From positions 1 through 30,411 of the forward strand of contig JBMOIF010000024.1 of assembly GCA_049317465.1 (NCBI GenBank): a stretch of DNA of 30,411 nucleotides. Reading direction: 5' to 3'. The stretch comes from CAIQIA01 sp049317465. GTDB lineage: Bacteria > Cyanobacteriota > Cyanobacteriia > PCC-6307 > Cyanobiaceae. Both the position numbers and the translations under genes were made by a program. The first letter of the stretch is position 1. The number at the start of each line of letters is the position of its first letter. Shown one piece after another: positions 1 to 6,375 of the stretch. The notes under the pieces are model-generated. The model saw only the letters and a list, made by a program, of their open reading frames with translations. It had not been told where the DNA came from and made no database searches.

Positions 1-782
1 TCGTCTGCGACGGCACCGACAACTTCCCCACCCGCTATCTGGTCAACGACGCCTGCGTGCTGCTGGGCAAGCCGAATGTCTACGGCTCGATCTTCCGCTT
101 CGAGGGGCAGGCGACCGTGTTCAATCTCGATGCCGAGAGCCCGAACTACCGCGACCTGTTCCCCGAACCGCCACCACCGGGCATGGTGCCGTCCTGCGCC
201 GAAGGCGGAGTGGTGGGAGTGCTCCCCGGCATCATCGGCGTGATCCAGGCCACCGAGGCGGTGAAGATCATCACCGGCATCGGCACCAGCCTCAGCGGCC
301 GTCTGCTGCTGTTCGACGCCCTGGGCATGAAGTTCCGCGAGCTGAAGCTGCGGCCCAGCCCCGACCGGCCCGTGATCGACCGGCTCATCGATTACCAGGA
401 GTTCTGCGGCGTGGGCGGCACGGCGCCCGGCCAGGAGGAAGCCGGTGCCGTGGAGAGCATCAGCGTGGGCGAACTCAAGGCCCTGCTCGATGGCGACCGC
501 AGCGGCCTGGTGCTGCTGGATGTGCGCAATCCGCCCGAGGCCGAGATCGCCGCCATCCCTGGTGCGGTGCTTGTTCCCCTCGATCAGATCGAGAGCGGCG
601 AGGCGATCGAACGGGTCCGCCAGCTGGCGGCCGGCAAGCGGTTGCTGGTGCATTGCAAGCTGGGCGGTCGTTCGGCCAAGGCCCTGATCGCCCTGAAGCG
701 CCACGGGATCGACGGGACCAACATCACCGGAGGCATTGATGCCTGGAGCCTGGAGGTGGATCCGACCGTGGCGCGGTACTGA
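1..782 (+). CDS. moeB: Molybdopterin-synthase adenylyltransferase MoeB with C-terminal rhodanese domain (5' end missing)
   Basis: MoeB/ThiF-type E1-like enzyme that adenylates the C-terminal glycine of the small molybdopterin synthase subunit (MoaD) or a related ubiquitin-like sulfur carrier. Codons are read from base 3; the N-terminal part with the ATP-binding glycine motif lies outside the window. Visible are DGTDNFPTRY, the PSCAEGGV segment with the E1-type cysteine (codon 195-197), and a C-terminal rhodanese domain with LLDVRNP and the active-site loop HCKLGGRS (cysteine codon 654-656). The rhodanese domain should supply sulfur. The paired CxxC zinc ligands of Escherichia coli MoeB are absent; NYRDLFPEPPPP stands at the expected first pair. 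It converges with the secreted hypothetical gene that follows. Confidence 0.93.
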   Translation, partial: VCDGTDNFPTRYLVNDACVLLGKPNVYGSIFRFEGQATVFNLDAESPNYRDLFPEPPPPGMVPSCAEGGVVGVLPGIIGVIQATEAVKIITGIGTSLSGRLLLFDALGMKFRELKLRPSPDRPVIDRLIDYQEFCGVGGTAPGQEEAGAVESISVGELKALLDGDRSGLVLLDVRNPPEAEIAAIPGAVLVPLDQIESGEAIERVRQLAAGKRLLVHCKLGGRSAKALIALKRHGIDGTNITGGIDAWSLEVDPTVARY

Positions 783-817
783 GACGGAGCCGACCGCAGC
801 CGGTCAAGGGCTCGGAA

Positions 818-1201
818 TCAGCGATAAGGCGCCAGTCCGAAGCCCTCACCGGCGCTGCGGGACCCCGGGGCGGAGGCCGGCCCGGGGGACATCGGCAGCG
901 GCGGTCTTCCCTGTTGGCTGAGGCGCAGCAGGCGGGCGCAGCCTCCGGCGGACGTGATCACCGCCTGGATCTGTTCCGGCGCCACGGCGCGGTACCAGTC
1001 CTGGGGCCAGCCCTGGCGCTCGCCGCGGCTGGCCACGAACTGGTACGACTGCTGCTGGGTCGCGAGGCCGGAGGCGTGCAGGCAGTAACCCAGGGCCAGG
1101 TCGGCGGCGGGGTTGGCCAGGGCCGAGGGGGTTCCGCCGGCCAGGATCAGGGCGAGCAGGCCGCCGAGGCGCAGGGGGGTGGGGAACGGCATGGGGGTCA
1201 T
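818..1201 (-). CDS. Small secreted hypothetical protein
   Basis: A 127-residue protein that I do not recognise. Residues 1-29 form a signal peptide (hydrophobic LGGLLALILAGG, then ALA before NPAADLAL), so it is likely exported to the periplasm or thylakoid lumen. The mature part has two cysteines (GYCLHAS and GGCARLL) that could form a disulfide, and a Pro/Gly/Ser-rich tail with no clear fold. Its ATG overlaps the TGA of the upstream metallopeptidase-like gene as ATGA (1198-1201). The two are therefore almost certainly cotranscribed and translationally coupled, and may act together outside the cytoplasm. Confidence 0.7.
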   Translation of the reverse strand: MTPMPFPTPLRLGGLLALILAGGTPSALANPAADLALGYCLHASGLATQQQSYQFVASRGERQGWPQDWYRAVAPEQIQAVITSAGGCARLLRLSQQGRPPLPMSPGPASAPGSRSAGEGFGLAPYR

Positions 1202-1710
1202 CCGCAGTAACGCTGAAGCAGTTGCAGCACCTGAGCGGGCTCAAGCTTGGCCGTGTAACGGGCCTCAAGTTCCGCCAGTCGCTGCCGGGGGGGATAGGCA
1301 CCCAGGGAGGCCAGCTCCTCTGGATGGGTGCGGGCCAGTGTGCGGGCCATGGCCGGCTGCAGTTCGGGGCGGGTGATGGAACCGCCCCGGCAGGCCTGCA
1401 TGCGGTGGGTGGCCTCATGGGCCAGGGTGTCCCAGACGGCGGCCGGATCGCCGTGGGCTCGGCAGATCACGATGCGGTCGCTGGGGGGGTGATAGAGCCC
1501 CAGCGTGTTGGGAAGGCGGCGGCAGTCGTCCTGCACCACCCTCACCCCGCGGGCCTCAAGCTGGTCGCGCAGGCTGTCGATCGCCTGCCACGACCCGGCT
1601 GGCGGGGTCTGGGCGCTGGCGGTGCCGGCCAGGGTCATCGTCAGCAGGGCCAGGGGGCCGGTGCGGCGAAGAACGGTGTGGTGAAGAACGTGGAGCAATC
1701 CAGGACCCAT
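1198..1710 (-). CDS. Secreted protein with HEATH zinc-metallopeptidase-like motif
   Basis: A 170-residue protein with a signal peptide (hydrophobic GPLALLTMTLAGTASAQ, cleavage expected near residue 34). The mature domain carries LAHEATHRMQ, which matches the HExxH signature of zinc metallopeptidases, with a possible third ligand further on (glutamates in PEELAS or AELEARY). Cysteines in DDCRRL, IVICRAH, QACRGG and QRYCG could form two disulfides. At about 136 mature residues it is small for a protease and I cannot name the family; a zinc-binding but non-catalytic role is possible. The downstream 127-residue secreted protein starts within its stop codon. Confidence 0.72.
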   Translation of the reverse strand: MGPGLLHVLHHTVLRRTGPLALLTMTLAGTASAQTPPAGSWQAIDSLRDQLEARGVRVVQDDCRRLPNTLGLYHPPSDRIVICRAHGDPAAVWDTLAHEATHRMQACRGGSITRPELQPAMARTLARTHPEELASLGAYPPRQRLAELEARYTAKLEPAQVLQLLQRYCG

Positions 1711-1827
1711 GGCCCCAGCAAGGTGTTCCCTTCAGCATGGGCCGGCGGCGGGTCCGTGGTCAGGGGGGAACACCGGCGGAGGTGTGACAGCTCCTGACCG
1801 GTCCGGTCGCCGGGGACTTCCCAGGCC

Positions 1828-2970
1828 TCAGTAATCCACCCCACGCTTGAGATCCACGCCCCGTTCGGCGTAGTGCTTGTGGCACACCATCTCGGAATGG
1901 ACGCTGGCCAGATCGAAGTAGGCGGGGGGGTGTTTGCAGCGTCCCGTGATGATCACCTCGGTGTCGACGGGCTTTCGCAGCAGCGTCTGAACGATCGGTT
2001 CCACCGGCAGCAGCTCCAGATCCACCGTCGGGTTGAGCTCATCGAGGATCACCGTCTTGTAGAGGCCGCTGGCGATGGCGGCCCGAGCCACTTCCCAGGC
2101 CCGTTCGGCCTCGACGTAGTCGATGGGCTGTTGCTGGCCCCGCCAGACGATGGCGTCGCGGCCGGAGCGCAGATGATCAACGAGGTGGGGGTAACTCTCC
2201 CGCAGGGCGGCGATGGCGCTGTCTTCGGTGTAGCCCTTGCCGCCCTTGAGCCACTGCAGGATCAGCACCCGGTGGCTCTTGTCCTGGCTGATCCCCTTGC
2301 CGATGGCCTGGAGGGCCTTGCCCAAGGCACTGGTCGATTTGCCCTTGCCTTCGCCCGTGTAGATCTCGATGCCGTCGACGGCCGACGGCGTTGTCTCGTC
2401 ACGGCGATGGGCGCGCATCTCCGAATGCAGATCGGCCTGTTGCACCAGGCGGCGTGGGGCACCCCGTCCCGTGGCGATCACCTCAAGGCCCGGGGGGCGT
2501 GCGGCCAGGGTCTGCACCACCTCGTCAATGTCCAGCAGGCCCAGGTCAAGGACGGGGTTGATCTCATCAAGTACCACCACGGAGTAGAGGGCGCTGGCCA
2601 GGGCGCCCCGGGCGATGTCCCAGCCGCGCCGTGCCTCCTGCCGGTCGAAGCGTGTGATGCCGTCGGGCCCGAAGTGATCGGCCCGGCCCGTTCGCACCTG
2701 ATCGATGAGGTGGGGGAAACCCTGCTGCAGGGCCTCGATGGCGGCGTCTTCGGCGTACGAGCGACCAGGACCCTTCAGAAACCGCAGCAGCAGCACGCGG
2801 GTGCGGCGGGTCTCGCAGATGCCCAGGCCAATGGTGCGCAGCACGACGCCAAGAGCCGCCTGGCTCTTCCCCTTGCCGTCCCCGTCGTAGACGTGCAGCT
2901 GGCCGAGGTTGCGTTCGTCGCCCCGGGCGGCCGTGACAATGCCGATCGACCGGCCGCTGCTGCTGGACAT
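1828..2970 (-). CDS. cobO: Tandem cob(I)yrinic acid a,c-diamide adenosyltransferase (two CobO/BtuR domains)
   Basis: CobO/BtuR enzymes transfer the adenosyl group of ATP to cob(I)alamin or its precursors in B12 synthesis. This 380-residue protein contains two complete CobO-like domains, about residues 24-190 and 200-375, against roughly 180-200 residues for a standard single-domain enzyme. Each has its own P-loop (GDGKGKS at 30-36, GEGKGKS at 206-212), an LKG segment, a VVLDEINP or VILDELNP acidic motif and a closing HSEM motif. The copies are clearly homologous but diverged. The N-terminal 20 residues are poorly ordered. It lies divergent to larE with a 76-bp spacer. Confidence 0.9.
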   Translation of the reverse strand: MSSSSGRSIGIVTAARGDERNLGQLHVYDGDGKGKSQAALGVVLRTIGLGICETRRTRVLLLRFLKGPGRSYAEDAAIEALQQGFPHLIDQVRTGRADHFGPDGITRFDRQEARRGWDIARGALASALYSVVVLDEINPVLDLGLLDIDEVVQTLAARPPGLEVIATGRGAPRRLVQQADLHSEMRAHRRDETTPSAVDGIEIYTGEGKGKSTSALGKALQAIGKGISQDKSHRVLILQWLKGGKGYTEDSAIAALRESYPHLVDHLRSGRDAIVWRGQQQPIDYVEAERAWEVARAAIASGLYKTVILDELNPTVDLELLPVEPIVQTLLRKPVDTEVIITGRCKHPPAYFDLASVHSEMVCHKHYAERGVDLKRGVDY

Positions 2971-3046
2971 CCCGATGGGGCCTGACCTGGCCGGCGCATC
3001 CTAGAGGCCCTGGATAAGGTGGGACCCAGCGGCCACCGGGGCGGTT

Positions 3047-3919
3047 GTGCGCCTCCATCCCCTTGCGGAAACCCTGCCCATCGAACGGCTGAGCCAGCTC
3101 CAGGCCCTGCGGGATTTCTGGTCAGGCTGCGGCGAAGCGGTGGTGGTGGCCTACTCCGGTGGTGTCGACAGCACCCTGGTGCTGGCCATCGCGGTGGAGC
3201 AGCTCGGCACCGGGGCGGTGGCGGTCACGGGCGTTTCGCCCGCCCTGGCCCCCGAACTGCTGGAAGAGGCCCGTCATCAGGCCCGGTGGCTGGGGGCCCA
3301 CCATCGGGAGCTTCCCACCGCCGAACTGGAGGATCCGGCCTACGCCACAAACCCGGTGAGCCGCTGTCACGCCTGCAAGAGCGAGCTGCATGGGAGGCTC
3401 AGGAGCCTGGTGGGGCCTGGCCCGACGGTGGTGGATGGGGTCAACGTCGATGACCTCGGGGACCATCGTCCTGGCATCGTCGCAGCCCGGGACCATGGGG
3501 TGCTCTCCCCCCTGGTGGCCTGCGGCATCGACAAGGCCGGAGTCCGGCTCCTGTCGCGGGCCCTGGGGTTCCCGTGGTGGGACAAACCCGCCCAGCCCTG
3601 CCTGGCCTCACGTTTTCCCTATGGCGAATCCATCACGGCGGACCGCCTGCTGCGTGTGGGACGGCTGGAGGCCTGGTTGCGCTCCCACGGATGCCGCGAG
3701 GTGCGCGTTCGCAGCCAGGGCGAAACGGCCCGGATCGAAATCCCGACCCGGGAGATCCCCGACTTTCTGGTGCGGGTCGACCGACACCGGTTGGTGAGCC
3801 ATTTCCGCGCGGAAGGGTTCGAGGCCGTGAGCCTCGACCTGGAGGGGCTGGTGAGCGGGAAGCTCAACAGGGGCCTCTCCAGGTCGGTTGAGGGCCCCGA
3901 TCAGACCGGCAGGGGCTGA
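3047..3919 (+). CDS. larE: ATP-dependent sacrificial sulfur transferase LarE family
   Basis: LarE belongs to the PP-loop pyrophosphatase superfamily; in lactobacilli it makes the dithiolated precursor of the nickel-pincer nucleotide cofactor. This 290-residue protein has the PP-loop AYSGGVDSTL near residue 40, the conserved RCHACKSEL cysteine pair, DGVNVDD, and QPCLASRFPYGE, which holds the cysteine equivalent to the sacrificial sulfur donor of the family. The start chosen is GTG at 3047, the first one before the homologous region. No larA, larB or larC is in the window, so the acceptor here is unknown; many cyanobacteria carry such an orphan. Its 3' end overlaps the speD 3' end by 19 bp. Confidence 0.88.
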   Translation: MRLHPLAETLPIERLSQLQALRDFWSGCGEAVVVAYSGGVDSTLVLAIAVEQLGTGAVAVTGVSPALAPELLEEARHQARWLGAHHRELPTAELEDPAYATNPVSRCHACKSELHGRLRSLVGPGPTVVDGVNVDDLGDHRPGIVAARDHGVLSPLVACGIDKAGVRLLSRALGFPWWDKPAQPCLASRFPYGESITADRLLRVGRLEAWLRSHGCREVRVRSQGETARIEIPTREIPDFLVRVDRHRLVSHFRAEGFEAVSLDLEGLVSGKLNRGLSRSVEGPDQTGRG

Positions 3920-4398
3920 CGTTCCTCGTCGACGAGGGTGTTCGGGGCGCGACGGCGGAAACTGCGCAGATGCTGCCGCCCGGAGCCGAGCTCCTGGCTG
4001 AGCACCTCACAGGCCCGTTCGGGCATGGTGTGATCCCCACAGGTGAACACATCGATGGCCGCGTAACCCGATTCGGGCCACGTGTGGATGGAGATGTGGG
4101 ATTCGGCCAGCAGGGCCAGGCCGGTGACCCCCTGGGGCTGGAACTGGTGGGTGATGAGATTCAGGAGCGTGGCGCCAGCACGTTTCGCTGCTGTGGTGAT
4201 GGCCGTCCTGAGAAAGGCTTCGTCGTCGAGCCGGGCGGGGTCGCAGTCGTAGAGCTCGAGGATGCAGTGTTTCCCCACCAGTTCCATGGTGGAGAGCCCG
4301 GAGTCTGGGGCCGAGGGAGGTGTCGGGACAGAAAGCGGGGCAGGGGAACGTCCGGGGTCCGGGTGGAGGCAGACGGCTTTGACCATCGAAACAGGCAA
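3901..4398 (-). CDS. speD: S-adenosylmethionine decarboxylase proenzyme
   Basis: SpeD makes decarboxylated S-adenosylmethionine, the aminopropyl donor for spermidine. The proenzyme cleaves itself at the glutamate-serine bond in LLAESHISIHTWPESGYA, and the serine becomes the pyruvoyl cofactor. The conserved cysteine in VFTCGDH and the MELVGKHCILELYDCD start of the core are present. I place the start at TTG 4398 because an AGGAG ribosome site (4408-4404) lies 5 nt before it; this adds a 37-residue Pro-rich extension. Alternatives are ATG 4386 and ATG 4287, the latter beginning exactly at the family core. It overlaps the larE 3' end tail to tail. Confidence 0.95.
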   Translation of the reverse strand: MPVSMVKAVCLHPDPGRSPAPLSVPTPPSAPDSGLSTMELVGKHCILELYDCDPARLDDEAFLRTAITTAAKRAGATLLNLITHQFQPQGVTGLALLAESHISIHTWPESGYAAIDVFTCGDHTMPERACEVLSQELGSGRQHLRSFRRRAPNTLVDEERQPLPV

Positions 4399-4403
4399 AA
4401 CAG

Positions 4404-4408
4404 CTCCT
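4404..4408 (-). promoter_or_regulatory. Ribosome binding site deciding the speD start
   Basis: AGGAG on the minus strand lies 5 nt before the TTG at 4398. The ATG at 4386 would be 17 nt away, too far, and the ATG at 4287 has no comparable site. This favours translation from TTG. Confidence 0.5.
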
Positions 4409-4470
4409 AACCTTAACCCCTATTGCCGCCTAGGTCATCCGTGCGTCTGCTCAGGTTCCGTCCCAGGGTC

Positions 4471-4632
4471 ATGGCCTCCCTCGAAGAAGGCCTGACCGTG
4501 GGGGAACTGCTGCTGATCCTGCTGGTGGTGGGGGTGGCCATCGCCGGCACGGTGGCGGTCTCCCTGTCCCTGTCCCGTCCCATCCCGCCTGGGACTACGG
4601 CTCCTGCAGCGGAGTCAGCTCCCCGCCCCTGA
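4471..4632 (+). CDS. Small single-span membrane protein (hypothetical)
   Basis: A 53-residue ORF starting at ATG 4471 (GTG 4441 is an alternative upstream start). Residues 8-33 form a strong hydrophobic segment (GELLLILLVVGVAIAGTVAV) followed by a short Pro/Ala-rich tail. The last 38 bp overlap the recF 3' end on the other strand. I do not recognise it. The hydrophobic block is uncommon for a chance frame in this GC-rich DNA, but the ORF is short and could still be spurious. Confidence 0.42.
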   Translation: MASLEEGLTVGELLLILLVVGVAIAGTVAVSLSLSRPIPPGTTAPAAESAPRP

Positions 4633-5713
4633 CCTCCACGACCTGAGCGCTGCGGCGCCAGTCGTCGCCGCAGCCGTGCAGATGGGTGGTGGTCACCAGG
4701 CACTGGTGCCGGTCGCCGATGGCGGCCAGCAGGCGCCCCTGACGCTCGGGATCCAGTTCGGCCAGCACGTCATCAAGCAGCAGCAGCGGCGTCAGTCCAC
4801 TCACCTGCTCCACCAGCTCGAGTTCGGCCAGCTTGAGGGCGAGCACCACACAGCGCTGCTGGCCGGCGGATCCCAGCTGCCGCACAGGTTCGTCGTCCAG
4901 CAGAAGGCGCAGGTCATCCCGATGCGGCCCGGCGGAGGTGCTTCCCAGTCGTCGGTCGAGGGGGCGCTGCCGTTGCAGCTGCAGCAGCAGGGAGTCCTGC
5001 CAGGTGTCGTCGTCGGTCGCCGCCTCCTCCGTTCCCGGGGCGTAGACGAGGGTCAGCCGGTCCCGCCCTCCGCTCAGATGCTGCAGCCAGGGCTCCGCCA
5101 GTGGGGCCAGCCTGTCGAGGGCCCGGCGTCGGCGCCGATGGATGCGGGCCCCGACCGCTGCCAGGTGCTCGTCGAACACATCCAGCAGCTCGGCGTCGCT
5201 GCCTCCGGATCGGCGCAGCAGTTCGGCCCGCTGGCGCAGCAGGCGGCCATAGCGGCTGAGCAGGTCGCCGTAGACCGGTTCCAGCTGCACCACCACACGA
5301 TCCAGCCACTGGCGGCGCAGGGCGGGTTCTCCCCGGATCAGCCCCAGATCAAGGGCGCTGAAGACAACGCAGCGGATGGTCGCCATCAGGTCGCTCTGAC
5401 GTTCCAGCCGGTGGCCGTTGCGAAGCACCTGTCGTCCTCCCTGGCGCCGCAGCTCCAGAGCCAGAAGGTCGCTCTCTCCACCCACCCCGGCGACAGCGGC
5501 CCGCAACACTGACGAGCCGGCTCCCCGCTGGATCAGATCGCGGTCATGGCTGCAGCGGTGGGAGCGGAGGCTGCCGAGCAGTTCAACGGCCTCGAGCAGG
5601 TTGGTCTTGCCTTCGCCGTTGTTGCCCACCACCAGCAGCCGTCGACCCCTGACCGGCAGCGACAGGGACCGGTAGTTGCGGAAGCTCTGGAGGTCGAGGT
5701 GTCGGAGCTGGAT
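4595..5713 (-). CDS. recF: DNA replication and repair protein RecF, probable ATC start
   Basis: RecF is an SMC-like ATPase that binds gapped DNA and, with RecO and RecR, loads RecA. Visible are the Walker A motif VVGNNGEGKTN, the ABC-type signature region (STSAGPHRDDL and LGSAGQQR) and Walker B LLLLDDVLAELD. The first standard start codon is GTG 5632, right at Walker A, which would remove the first beta strand. The frame is open upstream to a TGA at 5767-5765 and encodes IQLRHLDLQSFRNYRSL, typical of RecF N-termini, but has no ATG, GTG or TTG. Starting at ATC 5713 gives 372 residues and puts the Walker lysine at position 36, as in Escherichia coli RecF. tRNA-Arg starts only 40 bp away, divergently. 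Confidence 0.93.
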   Translation of the reverse strand: MQLRHLDLQSFRNYRSLSLPVRGRRLLVVGNNGEGKTNLLEAVELLGSLRSHRCSHDRDLIQRGAGSSVLRAAVAGVGGESDLLALELRRQGGRQVLRNGHRLERQSDLMATIRCVVFSALDLGLIRGEPALRRQWLDRVVVQLEPVYGDLLSRYGRLLRQRAELLRRSGGSDAELLDVFDEHLAAVGARIHRRRRRALDRLAPLAEPWLQHLSGGRDRLTLVYAPGTEEAATDDDTWQDSLLLQLQRQRPLDRRLGSTSAGPHRDDLRLLLDDEPVRQLGSAGQQRCVVLALKLAELELVEQVSGLTPLLLLDDVLAELDPERQGRLLAAIGDRHQCLVTTTHLHGCGDDWRRSAQVVEVRGGELTPLQEP

Positions 5714-5753
5714 GGGGGCTGACCAGCGCCCGGCTAAGCTAGAAGGTGGTCGA

Positions 5754-5827
5754 GGGCATGTAGCTCAGTTGGATAGAGCGTCAGATTCCGGTTCTGAATG
5801 TCGGGGGTTCGAGTCCCTCCATGCTCG
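5754..5827 (+). tRNA. tRNA-Arg (anticodon CCG)
   Basis: A complete 74-nt cloverleaf. The acceptor stem is GGGCATG with CATGCTC (one G-U pair), discriminator G at 5827. The D arm is GCTC...GAGC, the anticodon stem TCAGA/TCTGA encloses the loop TTCCGGT with anticodon CCG, and the T arm has loop TTCGAGT. CCA is not encoded. It reads CGG arginine codons, which are frequent in this GC-rich genome. Confidence 0.97.
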
Positions 5828-5844
5828 TGTGATGGTGGTTGTAC

Positions 5845-5866
5845 CTGCCGGTGATGCCACCGGCAG
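5845..5866 (+). terminator. Hairpin downstream of tRNA-Arg
   Basis: A perfect 9-bp GC-rich stem (CTGCCGGTG 5845-5853 with CACCGGCAG 5858-5866) and a 4-nt loop, 17 nt after the tRNA. It is followed by a mixed CGTTGTCTC stretch, not a clean T run, so it could end the tRNA transcript, the convergent GNAT transcript, or both. Confidence 0.45.
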
Positions 5867-5884
5867 CGTTGTCTCAGGCTGAGC

Positions 5885-5912
5885 TTTTCAGTCAGAGGTT
5901 TTCAGTCAGAGG
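5885..5912. repeat. Exact 14-bp tandem duplication over the acetyltransferase stop codon
   Basis: TTTTCAGTCAGAGG occurs twice head to tail (5885-5898 and 5899-5912). The right-hand copy contains the TGA stop (minus strand, 5904-5902) and the last residues of the GNAT gene. The left-hand copy repeats them downstream, giving a second in-phase-looking stop context. Confidence 0.9.
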
Positions 5913-6375
5913 AGTTCCCCAGCACCAGGCCCATCGCCCGGATGCCGTTCGGGTCCACCAGGAATCCCTGGTTCTCCAGCACGTCGAGGGTGTCGGGTGG
6001 AGCCGCCAGAGAAATGCTGCAGCCGGTGAGTTCCCGCCTGAGTCGACTGACGGCGCTGTGGATCAGCACCGTCATCACGGTCTGCCGCCCGGCGACGGCT
6101 GGATCCACCGCCAGGTCCCAGAGGTTGGCGTTCAGGGCACCGTCACTGGTGATGCGCAGAAATCCCACCAGCCGATCGTCGGGATCTCTCACCCGCACAC
6201 TCCAGCTGCTGCGTTCGAGGGCCAGGGCCAGCCTTGCCATCGGACGGATCGGCGCTCCGCAGCGTTCCAGCAGGGCCTGCACGTCATCGACGTCCACGGG
6301 CAGGGTCTCCCAGGCCAGCAGGTAGCCCTCCGGCAGGCGCGGGGGGGACGCCTGACTGCGGAAATAAGGCATCAT
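5902..6375 (-). CDS. GNAT family N-acetyltransferase
   Basis: A 157-residue protein with the alpha/beta pattern of a small GNAT acetyltransferase, which would transfer acetyl from acetyl-CoA to an amine. The core beta strand plus acetyl-CoA loop is WDLAVDPAVAGRQTVMTVLI, preceded by VGFLRIT and followed by the C-terminal LENQGFLVD strand. The substrate cannot be inferred; ribosomal or other protein acetylation is possible. Its ATG overlaps the ppc stop as ATGA (6372-6375), so it is the last gene of the trpE-gshA-ppc chain. A second ATG follows at once. The 3' end carries a short tandem duplication. Confidence 0.75.
   Translation of the reverse strand: MMPYFRSQASPPRLPEGYLLAWETLPVDVDDVQALLERCGAPIRPMARLALALERSSWSVRVRDPDDRLVGFLRITSDGALNANLWDLAVDPAVAGRQTVMTVLIHSAVSRLRRELTGCSISLAAPPDTLDVLENQGFLVDPNGIRAMGLVLGNSSD

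Noticed and set aside
1873..2985. 370-codon plus-strand open frame opposite cobO
   Set aside because: Internal duplication in this frame only mirrors the two CobO domains on the coding strand.
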